The notes beneath the pieces were generated by a model. It was not told the origin of the DNA and searched no databases. It saw only the letters and a list, made by a program, of their open reading frames with translations. A stretch of DNA of 64,000 nucleotides, taken from assembly GCA_009617715.1 (NCBI GenBank), contig VTFK01000242.1:1-64000 (forward strand), in the 5' to 3' direction. Numbering within the stretch: position 1 is the first letter of the stretch; each line of letters opens with the position of its first letter. Made by a program: the position numbers and the translations under genes. Positions 49,741-61,650 of this stretch are shown here, in pieces. Source of the DNA: Plectrocnemia conspersa (taxonomy: Eukaryota > Arthropoda > Insecta > Trichoptera > Polycentropodidae).

Positions 49741-50400
49741 CTGCTTTGTATTATTTTTAAAATGCATTTTTTTTATTGAAATTATATCTTTACAAATATT
49801 TTTAAATGTTTTACAACCGTAGATTTTTTATACTGATGTATAAGAAAGGATGGATCTATTCCAGATGTTTGAAAATATTTATGGTTTCCTGGAGCTTTTA
49901 ATAGAGGTCGGAAGTATTTAAATGGCAAAAAATTGTTTATGATTTCGCAACTACTCTAATCAGCGTTATCTTTAGATTTTTAATTTGAAAATTACAATAA
50001 TATTACTAGAAGAATAAATTGCTCATCGTGAGATTCAGCAGATTGCAAAAATGTATGAGGGCTTTTCACATAGTAGTTTTTACAATAATTCTAAGAGGTT
50101 TTTTACATTTCTCTTGTTGAAAATATTAAAAATATAAATTAGCAACAGCTGATATTGACAATTTTCGTTTTTATTTAGGTATAAATACTTGGCATAAAAC
50201 TCGGCGCTCTATAATTGATTAAATTAAATTGGTTTCTTCTGGTTCTTCTATTTTTCGCCTTCATTATAACAAATTATCATAATATGGAAGTTTTTTCTCC
50301 TTAACGATTACAATTATATACTTTAGAATTAAAACTACATACTATATATTACATATATTAATTTAGTTCACAAAAAAATAATCTATATAAAAGATTCTTT
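49740..50400 (+). repeat. Dispersed repeat family R, copy 4
   Basis: Contains TGTATAAGAAAGGATGGATC (49838), GAGGTCGGAAGTATTTAAAT (49904), a diverged form of the CCGCTCCGCGTAG box near 50019, GGTATAAATA at 50178-50187 followed by AAAACTCGGCGCTCT, and TTAACGAT at 50301-50308 with the ACTATATATTACATATATTA tail. Same order and orientation as the other three copies. The left flank aligns with the flank of the hAT at 10787, which shows what the uninterrupted repeat looks like there. Confidence 0.72.
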
Positions 50401-50573
50401 CGTTTTAAATTTTATATTTGACTTTTTTCGCCAAATGTTGGTTATTCGAGATTCGAATTACTGTAACATCATTGTGAAATAACCAAATGGCTATTAGGGC
50501 TATATATTATATTATAGATATATGGTATCTATATATATTACTTATATTTTTTTTTTTTTTTAGATTAAATTAA

Positions 50574-50617
50574 GACCATCGTGGCCTAACAGGTTACCCC
50601 AATGCGCCACGATGGTC
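50574..50617 (-). other. Perfect 12-bp hairpin at the LINE 3' end
   Basis: GACCATCGTGGC (50574-50585) and GCCACGATGGTC (50606-50617) pair perfectly around a 20-base loop, about 12 bases before the poly(A) tract on the minus strand. A 3' stem-loop is a known recognition element for the reverse transcriptase in some LINE families; that role is inferred here. Confidence 0.8.
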
Positions 50618-50726
50618 GAAAACAAATTTTAAATTTATAAAACAAAAAAAAACGTATATATACATAAATAGAACAATACTTAAAAATAATAAATATAACA
50701 AAAAATTATAAAATATCAAAATTAAA

Positions 50727-51915
50727 TTAGACAAACTGGATCAGCTCCTTGTAGCTAACATTAAACAGGTCAATATGTAATGCAAGCGTATTAAGGAGCC
50801 GTATGGCCACAGCTATAGGCGAGTCGGCAAGTGCGGATGTCCTAGCCCTAACTGCCATCAAAAGAGGTCTCGATCGTGATTCTCGAAAATGTTCCGGAAC
50901 CCAAAACTGGAATTCCTCGAGAATAGCTGGATTGTCGACAGCACCTTTTAGTAGTTTGAAAAAATGCTTAGCGACATACAGCTTTCTGCGAGAATTCAGC
51001 GAATCATATCCCAACGCCCCTAAAAGAAAGGCTGGGATATAAGTACGGATAATAACCAAATGTCCTTTTGTAAAGGTATCTTAAATACCTTTTTTTTTTG
51101 AATTTTTCCACTAAAAGGGAATATTTGGCTATTCGGGGATTCCAAATTATAGATCCCGATTCAAGAATGCTACAAACTAAGGTGTCATAGAGGATGCGAA
51201 TAACTGACGGATCGTCAAAGTGAAAGGCATTCCTCATAACAAAGCCGAGCATCTTGGAAGAATTATCACAGACGTCGTGTATGTGTAGAGAGAACCTCCA
51301 TTTGGTCTCGAAAGTGATTCCGAGATCTTTAATGGAAGTTTCTCTAGTCAAAATGTTACCACCGAGATGGTAGAAATAAGCTGATGGCGAACGGGATCGA
51401 GAAAATGACACAGTATGGCACTTTCCGACACTAAAGGGCAGACGGTTAACGGAAGCCCATCTCCACAGAGAGTCTAAATCACTTTGTAGAGAGAAGGAGT
51501 CCGCAACAGATCGAATGCATTTATATAATTTTAAATCATCTGCGTACAGAAGAAAATTTGAATTTTTAATTGCTGTATTTATGTCATTAATAAATAACAC
51601 AAAAAGCAGAGGTCCCAGATTGGATCCTTGAGGAACCCCCGAAGGGGTAAAATATTCCTTTGACAATCGGTCACCATAGGTTACAAACTGTCTACGATTG
51701 CTTAAATAACTCGAAAATAACCGAGTTAAATTATCTGAGCAACCGAGGTTCGACAATTTTTTTAATAATAACGTATGACAAACTTTGTCAAAGGCTTTCT
51801 CAAAATCTGTATACACGACGTCTACTTGAATTCCGGCATCGAGAGAAGTTGTAACCGTTTTGGTGAACGACAGAAGATTAGTAACAGTGGAACGGGCAGG
51901 ACGAAACCCGTGCTG
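50727..51915 (-). pseudogene. LINE reverse transcriptase and C-terminal region, one frameshift
   Basis: Reading starts inside the protein at QHGFRPARSTVTNLL (from 51915). YTDFEKAFDKV holds the first catalytic Asp block, GVPQGSNLGPLLFVLFINDI follows, and FLLYADDLKLY is the YADD active site, all intact. Then come the thumb region (DLGITFETKW) and the Trp/Leu-rich C terminus. Near 51020 the frame shifts by one, and the remaining 110 codons end ALHIDLFNVSYKELIQFV at 50727. The first half of the protein (endonuclease) is missing. The catalytic residues survive, but the protein lacks its 5' half and is frameshifted, so it is inactive. Confidence 0.9.
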
Positions 51916-51916
51916 A

Positions 51917-52600
51917 AAATGAAAAAAAGTTTTTGTTAGAGTTCAATATCTAAATATTTCAAAAGTATTTGTTAGTATTGGAAAAAGCTGTTAGCTCAAA
52001 AAAATTAATGAGCTTTTAATGCACACTGCCAGACACAGACATATTATATTATATATTTAATATTTATAATAAGCATATTAAAAATATGCATGAATAGTTT
52101 CTAAAGAAATATTGTATAAACATGTTCCTTCTAAATGCGGTTTTTAGGATCACTCGATTCACTGAGTTTCCGTGAAACTGTAATAAAACATTTTTACGAG
52201 ATACTAAAATTAAATACGCATTATCATTGTATACTTGCCATCCTCTAGTATTTTTGCTTACCATATGTTAATTTTATTTTGAGAAAAATATTTGGCAAAA
52301 TAGAAGATTAACCCATTTATATTTTTAATATAGGGTTTAAAAAAAAAAGTATATATTTTTTTATTTTTTTACTCTTGTATCAGTTTATATTTTTGTATTA
52401 TTTTCTACTATAGTTTTTTTATTTACAGCAGACATTGCCACTATACTGGTATTTTCTGAAAATTTACCATAAAGCATACCACAAAAATAATAATAGTAGT
52501 TGTTATCTTTCGAATATATATATTTTTTTAACGACACGTTTTTTTTTAAATTAGGCGGTTAAAATAGATTTCTGACGTATTTTGATAACAAAATATATTT
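51917..52600. other. AT-rich DNA, nothing recognised
   Basis: No supported feature. Confidence 0.5.
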
Positions 52601-52960
52601 GCAACGCACGCAAAAAATAATCAACTTCGTCACTTTACACAACAAACCCAATTGCTAATTATGAAATATGTCCGGAATGCGAAACGCAAATTTACCCATT
52701 CGGCTTTGACGCGCGTTTATTATCCCAACTTGAATTCATGTCACACAACCGCCGAACGGAACAATTAAAATGTCACGTGATTTAGTTTTAATTACACGAC
52801 GGACATATTTTCGTTCCCATCGCGCCTAAATAAAACTCCGTATATGTTATTTTCCATCCCCTGCTCTTGCGCGGTATCGTCACGCCCATTTCGCCGTTAA
52901 TTGCGTCGTTCCGTGGCCCAATCACGAACCGTAAAAAAAGTTACACATTTAAATAGCCCA
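52600..52960. other. G+C-enriched island
   Basis: Contains ATCGTCACGCCCATTTCGCCG near 52876 and several TAATTG/TTAATT core sites of the type homeodomain proteins bind. No ORF. Candidate enhancer. Confidence 0.33.
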
Positions 52961-53289
52961 CCAATTAATATACGTGGGTGTTGGAAAAATGTTTGAATTT
53001 TTTTTATATTATATGGAACTAAACGGTCATCATGTCTTCAATAGTGACAATTCACTATTTATGAAACAGCTGTACTGAATTATTCTTATTTGATGTGAAT
53101 CTCGCTTTCTCTTGATGCTTTCTCACCATGTTGACACCACCACCAAAAATTGTATTTTATTTAACGTATTTTGCAAGTTCTAAGTCCTTAAAATCAAGAA
53201 CCAATACCATCGTTGTAACACTGCATTGACTCGCTATTTTAAAAGTTCAGAAACTTTCTGTTCAACCTATGCATTATATATACATGTGT

Positions 53290-53650
53290 TTTTTTTCTGC
53301 GGGCCCGTCTAATTGCCGTGTCGCACTAATGACCCTCTCTGTATGCCGGTTGCGACCCTGGCTGAATCACGGCCTTCTATTGGCCGCGATTGATGGTCAC
53401 TTCGCGGGCAAAAATGACACGGCCAATGCAAAGAAAATTGTCGAAACGCCCCGATGACCCGACCGCGGCCTAATCGCGTTTTGATTGTGGGCTGTCTGCA
53501 TTCTGGTGTGGACATGCAATTTATGATGATGACCTACGTGACCGATGCTTTGCGAACGTAATAATGCACGTACACGTATGTACAGGGTCGTATCTGACAT
53601 GCTTTGCATTTGGACCGGGCGAGCAGTCGTGTCGGAATGACCGCCTGGAT
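53290..53650. other. G+C-rich island
   Basis: Contains CTAATTGCCG (53309), GGCCTAATCGCGTTTTGATTG (near 53467) and many CG steps. Frames of 60-70 codons are open on both strands without domains. The density of TAAT cores in a G+C-rich block fits an enhancer better than a gene. Confidence 0.35.
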
Positions 53651-55640
53651 AAAAAAAATAAAAATCATCCTTTAGAATGCAATAGTTTAATTTGATCGTT
53701 TGTCTGCAACAACATACATGAATATCAGATACACATATTATTTTTTTATATTAATCGCGATTATGAATTTCTTGTAATCTTGTTTTTGATTCAACGCTTA
53801 AACATCTTATTCTGTCTCACCAGTTTGACTTTCACGAAGAGCACTCAATAATATTGTGTTTATTACATCCCTTATTCATTATTAAGAAAAATATGTTTTC
53901 AATATTTTGGACGTTATACAAATATTTAATAATGTATAGCGCATAGGATACGAATATGAATTAAATAAAATCCACTTTAATCATATAATTTAGGAGATAT
54001 ATTAGAATCAACAAATAATTTACATCTCTTAAAAATATAAAACTTAGTACTTGCTGGAACCGTTGATTAATCTGTTCTATAATTTTTTTAGTGTTTTGTT
54101 AATTCTCTCAATGTTACCCTGATTAATAAAAAGTCACGCATTAATAATTACAGTAGTGCATTCAACACCTACAAAATTATTTTAAAATTATATTACATAT
54201 TATATATATTTTTTTTTTTATTGTTTCTTAAACTACGTAGTTTCCGTCAATTTTTATCTACTTTTACTAATCTGATGTTTTTGTATAACTATATTTCAAA
54301 ATCATTAAATTTAAACACGATTTAATTGTGAAAATATTATCTAATTGCGGATTTTCTGGAGTTCTTATAAAATTTTTCCAAATTACTTGACCGATAGATA
54401 TTATTTTGTCGTCAGGTATGAAACACATTTTAAAAACGATATAATACTTTGATGTTTTTCTTGTTAATTAATAAAATAGAGACGGCAATGAATCACTCAT
54501 TTTTTTAATATATGCGTACGACTTGAAAACTTTTAAGTGATTTTTATAAAATGTAGGCAAACTTAACCACCACTTCTCCTAAATAAACAGGGCAAAACTT
54601 TAAATAAAAATGAAGCGTTTAATATCTGGGCTTACACCTAGACTACAAGTTTAAATTTAATAAATAAATTTTGGTCTATAAATATTCATATATCTTATCA
54701 TTGATCTAAAAAGCCTGCCGCCATTGGGGCCCTTGGACCAATATTTACTAAAAAAAGTACAAAAAATATTTTCAATCCATAAATAAATATTTAGACCCAT
54801 TTTAAGCTCAAAACCAAGCCATAAAAATAATATATAATTCACCGTTTTTTACTAATCTTAAAAAATGCATATACCAATAATTAAAGAACTGTCATTTTCA
54901 TACCAAAAAATATTTCGCGAAACCATACTAACACATTAATCTCGTGTATCGGTGACATAATAAAAACACATTAAATTTAAATACAAGCACGTATAGCTAT
55001 AGAAGCTAAAGATAACATACCAATAATTCCAGTTTTCTAATGATATGTACTCAAATTATAAGTAAATTTATTGCATTTTTTTTTATTTTTCTTTTGCTTG
55101 AATTTCTGAATTTTTTTTTTCTCAAATTATAACCATTAACGTTTTGTTCTATATTATTTTTTTTTTATTAAATTTAGCTAATAAATAATTGCAAACATGA
55201 AAATATACATATATTATATATATTTAGTGTGTTATTATTCATTATTTATATTATTGAAATGCACGTATTTAATACAGTTGATTTTGGATTTCCACGATCT
55301 GCCGGAGGATCTCAATTATTCATGGATGTGAGCTTTCGATAACCGATTACCATTCAGTGCCATTAAATGTCAAAAAAATCATTTTCAAGGTTCTCGATGT
55401 CAGTGGAATTGATTTTATGATTGTATATTTTAACAAGTACTCTGTACATTCGTAACAGAATCAAAAAATAAAAACATGACGGATGTTATTATATATCGGA
55501 TGTTGTTTTTAGTCACTGGTGCTAACCGTTTAGAATAAACAAAACTATTATAGATCTAAATCTAATAATATAATATTAATGGTTTTAATGTCTATACAAC
55601 ATATCTACAAATTTCAAATTAAGCTGAAAAAAAAATTTCA
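53650..55640. other. AT-rich DNA, nothing recognised
   Basis: Two kilobases without a supported gene. A small G+C-rich patch near 54712-54738 (GCCTGCCGCCATTGGGGCCC) has no context I can interpret. Confidence 0.5.
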
Positions 55641-56052
55641 GATCATCGTTGTTATTTACCTTCAGTCCTATGCCTTTCCCTAAGAACAAAATTTCATCGA
55701 CAACTGGCAGCTCTCGATTATGAACAAGCTGCTTGACGCAATCAGGCCACAGTTTTCTTTTAAAGCAAAATTAAGGGTTTCCTTATAGCCCCACTCAAAA
55801 TGTGGAAATGCTTTCTTCAAAAGTCTTTGAGGGTACTATGTGTTCCTTTGGGAACTTCGAAGCAACGTTAAATTAGTGATTTAGTGAAAATATTTTTGAA
55901 GTCCGAAATGACCTGCTGATCCATGAGCTGGAATAGAAAGTTGGTGTTGAGAAAAAGATAATTGATCTTAATGAATTCGAATTTCTCCAGTAAGTCGTTT
56001 TTTAGGTCTGGAGAATGATCATCCGCATTAGCCAACTTGAATATAACTATCG
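55640..56052 (-). pseudogene. pogo/Tigger-type transposase C-terminal fragment
   Basis: On the minus strand, NADDHSPDLKN near the start corresponds to the DNAPGHPPDL block with the second catalytic Asp of Tigger (pogo, Tc1/mariner superfamily) enzymes. NYLFLNTNFLFQLMDQQVIS then matches FLPPNTTSLLQPMDQGVIS, the motif that defines the family. Further down in another frame, RKLWPDCVKQLVHNRELPVV matches the conserved KLWPxCV region, followed by DEILFLGKGIGLKVNNND. At least one stop and one or two frame changes separate these. Terminal repeats were not found. Confidence 0.82.
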
Positions 56053-56440
56053 TCATCTAGTTCCTTAATACATTAGTATTGCATAATGATCTGTGTAATA
56101 GCTACGAAAAGCTGGTTTGATTCAAATCATTTAATTTAATATTCGATGATTTTTTCTTCTTATCTACTATGTATTCCTTTGGATGGATCGTAGTTACGTA
56201 TTGAGGTTACCTGTTACATATAATTTAAATAAGTATATACTGCACTATTCATGCGAAACTGTTCATATAAATGCATCTATCTGAAATGTAATTAACTTGC
56301 TAACCTGCAATAATATCATTATTTTAAATTCACGCTAGCTTATCTTAATCGAGTTTCGATTCCAAACAACCACCACCATTGACAAAAGATTCGATCAAAC
56401 AAAATAAACAGTCAAGTATAGTTAAGCTGCGCCAATTCAC
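56053..56440. other. AT-rich DNA, nothing recognised
   Basis: No supported feature. Confidence 0.5.
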
Positions 56441-56700
56441 AATCTAGCCCGCATACTTGTTACCGGTCACTATTGTAATCAAAATAATGGACTGTAATTA
56501 AAGTTGGCGGTTCGTTGCGCGCAATACCGGCATTGCGCCCCTGTACAAACACCGGCAAAACCGATTTTAACCCAAAAAACCCAATAGACTCTGGCGAATT
56601 CGACAAAGCGGGCTTTCACAGTCGCCAAACTTGTCTAATAAACATGATTTAGAGGACGGCGAACGGTGAAATGGACTAGAGACATTACATGCATACCTCT
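56440..56700. other. G+C-enriched island
   Basis: Contains GTTCGTTGCGCGCAATACCGG (near 56511) and GGACGGCGAACGG (near 56654). No ORF. Candidate regulatory DNA. Confidence 0.3.
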
Positions 56701-57300
56701 GTTTTTACTTTAGGACTGGAAATATTTTCCCTCAAAACATACGTGAGACAAAGTTTATTTATTATTGAAAACTCTTGATAAAATATCAATATTAATTTTT
56801 GAGTTTTTAAGAAGCTGCGAATACCTTTTACAATGCGGGATAAGTGTCACTTTAAAACTATTTCATAAGTACACGCATATTTTAGCTGTATTATTAGTTT
56901 TTAATAAGCTAATGGTAAATGCATAGATAGATTATAAAACTATTAATAAGCTACTCATATAGTGAACTACTAATCTATATTGTCGTAAAGCCCAATATAT
57001 ATTAGAATTTATACAAAAACTTATCACCTATTTTAACAGCAAACTAATAACACGTGCTAATTTTTAATAACAAAACATATTACATCACAATAGTAACCAA
57101 ACGATCCTATGTAATAAAATATTTGTACCGAAAATAATTTTATATTTTAATTAGAATCTAAATTGTTTGTATATTAAAAACTGTTTTTACAACTGTGTAA
57201 TGCTTTTTAAGTCGATCACGTGCAAAGTCTTGTGACAGCTTCTTTAAAATATTTAAAAATAAAATGGATAGAATAGTTTCATAGAAGGCAGTAAAATCCA
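56700..57300. other. AT-rich DNA, nothing recognised
   Basis: No supported feature. Confidence 0.5.
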
Positions 57301-57660
57301 TAAAAGAGCTTTCTATGGTTTCGGGGCGTCGAGAAAAAATATTTATTATAATACGCGTTTTTCGCCGTCGCCGATAGGAAATTGGTAAAGTGTAAACGAA
57401 ATGAAACACAGACAAAAAGCTCTCGTAAAGATGTCGATAAGCGTTATAAATAAAGCTTAATGACGTCCATGCAGGTCATGGCGGAGATCTAAAGCGCAAA
57501 TCGAAGATTTATGACGCCCCTGGGTCTATCTATCACTCTATCTGCGGAAAAAATGGATCTGAAAAAGTGTAAAAGATGGCATCGTAACCGTAGTTTGTTT
57601 TGCGGCGGTTCGTTATCGAGCACGCCAAGGTTGAACTTTATGACAGAAAGATTATTTGGG
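57300..57660. other. G+C-enriched island
   Basis: Contains TTCGCCGTCGCCGATAGG (57361) and a 92-codon plus frame (57511-57789) that begins in the island and runs on into AT-rich DNA. The frame lacks any motif I know. Probably non-coding. Confidence 0.28.
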
Positions 57661-58670
57661 AGGCATAATTTTTATACGCATTCGTTTACTTGGATATATA
57701 GTAATAACCATAACAAAAATTATAATTTTAATTTAAGTAAATACGTATATTTACAGGCACGAATTTTATTAAAAGGAATGTATGTATAATATTTATATAT
57801 AGATCTTTTTAAAGATCGAAAGCTCTAATTTAAATTATATTTAAACGACATATATATTTAAAAATTATGGAAAAAGTAAAATAATACATCGTTGAGATAT
57901 TCCTCTTTGATATAAATTAAAACAAATTGCATAAAATCCTCTCAATGTATGCAAAAATGTTATCATTTGCATGGCTGGTTTGGTGAGTTGGTACGGCAAT
58001 CTTAAGAAAATTTTTTAAACATCTCTAGCATTCAAAAGACATATCATGTTGTCTTGTTCGTAGCTATATGTAGTTTTTGTATTCACTATTCAAACTGCTT
58101 CGAAAAAATATGATAAATCAGTACAAATTAATTTAACTACGAACGTTTATTTCTGTATCTACATAATTTACATTTTATTGTTTTTGCTTTATATTCGAGT
58201 ATTATTTTATACAAATCTTTAGGAATAGTATATATTTAGTATATATTTGCATATGTTTGAGGATATCATATGAATAATTGAGCTTTTTTTCGTAGAATTG
58301 AGGCACATTAGAAATACTGTATAATTATTTATTTATAAAATCCATTATACAACTTTGGAAAAACATGTTTATAAATAATGTTTAGTTACTAATAAATAAA
58401 TAAATAATAGATATCTCAGCGGAAATTTCAATTAGGAGTCAGAATTCTATTGATAAATGAACAAAAATATTTATAAGAACAGTTAAATATCTCTCATTAT
58501 ATTGTAAAACTCAGGAACGCAATTTAAAATCATTTAAATTATATGTTGCAAAATAAAAAATACTATTTTTATTAATTCTATCAGTTTATTTAGTTAAAAT
58601 AGCTTATTGTTTATGCACTAAACAGATTCAAAACATACATATAAAATATAACATTTTCTGATGCACCTGC
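57660..58670. other. AT-rich DNA, nothing recognised
   Basis: No supported feature. Confidence 0.5.
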
Positions 58671-59720
58671 TATATTTTTATTTTTGCACATTGTCATAGG
58701 AAATACAAATTCCCCTAGCCGTACTTGTTTTCTAATACTTATCTATCCTTAAATTATTGTCATTTCTGGTATTAAATACTTTCTTGAATATCTAACTATT
58801 CTAATCTTTCAATCGTATTTTTACAACCAGAAAATATATTTTTATTAAAAACTACTCTCATTGCCCTATTTTATAATTTTAGCAACATCGTCTTATCTAA
58901 TCTACATATTAGGCTGTTGCACACTATACGCAGTAAGATAATATAATAGTATTGAAAAAAAAAATTGTATTTATACTTAACCTAATAATATACCTATTTT
59001 TCTACTATTTTTTCAATTGTGTAATAACAATGTTCCTTTAAAATTTTTTTATCTAAAACTACTCCATAATATTTAATTTCATGAACTATTTATATAATAT
59101 AATTATATATAACTAGTTGTATATTATTATCAAACATAACTTTATAATTAATAAACATATGTTTAGCTCTATTCTCGTTTAGTTAAAGTACATATTTTTT
59201 TAACCATCTTTCTCTTATACATAAATTGTTATTTAAAATATATACAACTTCTTTAACATTATCACCTATACAATAAATTAAAGTGTCGTCTAAAATCAGT
59301 ATTCTACATTTTTTTATATTATTTATTACATCAATAATATATATATTCAAACAACAATGGTCCCAATTTGGACAACTGCAGTCCACCGATAGATATTATT
59401 TTCTCTTTGGAATAAGCATAATTCATTTTATCTTTTGCTTTCTCTTTTTCAGATAATTAAGACACCATCTTAAAATCATTCTATTCATACATATAATCTC
59501 AAATTTTCTTAACATTATACTTCTGTCTACTATTTCAAAAGCACTTGAAATCCGAAAAAACTGCTTCAATTATTTTGTTCGTATCCTTAGCCAAAACACA
59601 ATTATTTGTAATGCATTTTATGTGCAATGTTTTTCTCTGAATCCTATGTAAGTGTATATGTAAAGACCAATCTGGAATATTTGATAATGGTTTGCATAAA
59701 CTAGAATCAACTAGCAGTTG
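58670..59720 (-). pseudogene. Decayed LINE reverse transcriptase, different family
   Basis: On the minus strand, pieces in the right order are: VFSDF followed after a frame change by AFEIVDRSIMLRKFE (first Asp block, near 59530); WCLNYLKKRKQKIK (near 59460); CPNWDHCCLNIYIIDVINNI, a decayed form of PQGSxLGPLLFNIYIxDI (near 59350); ILILDDTLIYCIGDNVKEVV with DD of the active site retained (near 59280); HEIKYYGVVLDKKILKEHCY, the thumb block (near 59070); and a final IERLE-LDIQESI stretch near 58800. Frame changes and stops are frequent. It is older than the LINE at 50.6-51.9 kb and not closely similar to it. Confidence 0.78.
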
Positions 59721-60078
59721 ATTCTTTGTCCGAGAGTTTGATCTGCAAGAAGGCAAAGGCTTTGCATGTAAACTTCAAAGTACAACAGAGGATAGTTTGA
59801 TAACTTTAAAAGGAGAAGTGGCAACTATAGTGTTGTTGTTTTTTTTTTTTGTGTAAAAGCACAACCTGAACAAGGCTGTAGCAGTATAAGATATGAATCT
59901 ATTCAGACAATGCATTTGTCACATTTTCGCCAAATCTTCAAAACATATGTTTTGTATAGGTTACTAGTTAAAATTCCATTAATAATAGACAGCTGGGATT
60001 CATATATAAATTTATATTTAATTTTGAAATAAGAGTTTCTGAAACGAATTAGGCTCATAAACTGAGATTCACTGTACC
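59720..60078. other. Intergenic or intronic DNA, nothing recognised
   Basis: A run of T near 59832-59848 is the only simple feature. The minus frame at 59903-60193 overlaps the next element and has no domain. Confidence 0.45.
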
Positions 60079-60920
60079 TAGAGTACGCTCGGGATAAGGA
60101 TGCCGGTTTGTTATTGTGTGCGTGTACATGTATATGAGAGGGAGAAGCGATGTATTTGTCTTTCTCTTTTAAGGACAGTCGCTGTTTCGTCAACGCTGGT
60201 ATTCGTCATTAAAGTGCAGTGTGGCACAGAAGTTCAATCTTCTCTAGTGATTTATTTTAAATAATTTTGTGTTGATATTGGTTTAAACCCAGATATGCCC
60301 ACTGTCCCATGGGCTGGTCACTAAGCTCGTGCCACTGTTTTTTATTTATAAATTAAATTTTAAGAGAACAAAATTTCTTGGGCATATCTGGGTTAGTTGA
60401 TATCAAGGCTTCAAATATACACTGTAAGTTATTTGTTCTCTTACCCGTGGATTAAAATATTTTAATTATTTTTCCATTAATCCTTACTTTGTTGGTTTTT
60501 TTACACTATTCTCTGTAAGGCTTAAAAAAGTTATTATTCTTATCGTTGCGCCAATGATATTTTTTTAACTTATTCAATGGATTCTAATGATTTTAGAGTC
60601 GAAACGAATAATTTCTTTCCCATTTTATATCTTTTTTTTTTTTGAAGAATAGCTAAAGACTTCAAAATTTTTTTGACTAGTGAAAAATTTTGAATTTTGC
60701 AAATATTTAATTAACGACAACAATGTCTGGTTTCTTAGATTAGATAATATATTTTTAATTGTCCGTTGAAATTTCCAACTTAGTTTAGATGTATGTATGT
60801 TAAATAAACATATATTTTCTTTTAAAATAAAAAAAATAAATATTCTGAGCGAAAGTGTTTTGAGCCACACAGTTCACGCACACAATAACAAACCGGAATC
60901 CTTATCCCGAGCGTACTCTA
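60079..60920. mobile_element. Unclassified DNA element with 49-bp inverted ends
   Basis: 60079-60127 and 60872-60920 are inverted copies of each other with only a few mismatches, starting TAGAGTACGCTCGGGATAAG. The outermost TA could be a TA target duplication. The interior (about 740 bases) has an 81-codon minus frame (60625-60870) with no known domain, and a second inverted pair (60286-60301 and 60379-60394). Length and structure fit a MITE or a deleted TIR transposon. I cannot assign a superfamily. Confidence 0.75.
60286..60394. repeat. Nested 16-base perfect inverted repeat
   Basis: AACCCAGATATGCCCA at 60286-60301 and its exact complement at 60379-60394, with a 77-base spacer that includes the palindrome CCCATGGG. 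It lies inside the 60079-60920 element and could be a small nested insertion or a hairpin of the host element. Confidence 0.85.
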
Positions 60921-61200
60921 CATATATAGAAATACTAAACGGTAAATATTTGATTTCATTATACGACAACTTCATAACAAATTCAAAAGTTTTTTTAGAA
61001 GTTATTTAAATAGTGAACCACCTGTGCATCAATCAACATATCGATTAAAGATTGTATAGGTTATTCTGTATTTGTATATACAAAACGTCTATTTGAATAT
61101 AAGGTATAAATCATATACATCGTGAAGCCCAAAATCCATGTGGTTGATAAACGAAGAATTTGTTTTTTCAGTACATATAAACCGTTTTTGTCTATGTATG
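60921..61200. other. AT-rich DNA, nothing recognised
   Basis: No supported feature. Confidence 0.5.
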
Positions 61201-61650
61201 TGGATTCCACAGTGAATTTCCAAGTCACAATAGCACAACCCTTGCCTACGAATCGTACAAAATGACAAATTAATTAATCATTCGCGCCGTGCGAAAGTTT
61301 CGCTTATATATATTTCGCCAAACAATTTTCGAAGACGACGAAAACATTTTGGAATCGACGCCGGCCCAAGTTGTTCGCCAACAATAGTGCCAGGCAGAAA
61401 TTTCAAATTCTACTATCGCACTCAAAGAAAACTTTATCATTCTGCAAAGTTGCCGACAAGTCCCCGTCGTATTCAAACTAATTTGTTAAATAAATAAACC
61501 GGAATTGAATGGTACTAATTAGGACGCGGACTGAGTACGTGTATTCTTCTGATAACTCTAATAATAATACGCGGCGTATTGAGTCGAGTTTGACCACTCC
61601 ATGGCCAATAACTAACTACTTTATTATCATAGCGGCTACTATCTATAACC
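61200..61650. other. G+C-enriched island
   Basis: Contains TTTTCGAAGACGACGAAAACA near 61326 and AATACGCGGCGTATTGAGTCG near 61566. The 68-codon minus frame (61270-61476) has no domain. Candidate regulatory DNA. Confidence 0.3.

Larger units (their letters stand above)
50551..51916 (-). mobile_element. 5'-truncated non-LTR retrotransposon (Jockey/CR1-like LINE)
   Basis: On the minus strand the element runs from a truncated 5' point near 51916, through reverse transcriptase and C-terminal coding sequence, to a 3' untranslated region with a perfect hairpin (50574-50617) and a poly(A) tail, seen as a T run ending about 50548-50561 on the plus strand. 5' truncation is the usual result of incomplete target-primed reverse transcription. 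I see no clear target duplication. A fragment of the same family lies at 16940-17130. It sits antisense in the long receptor intron. Confidence 0.88.
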
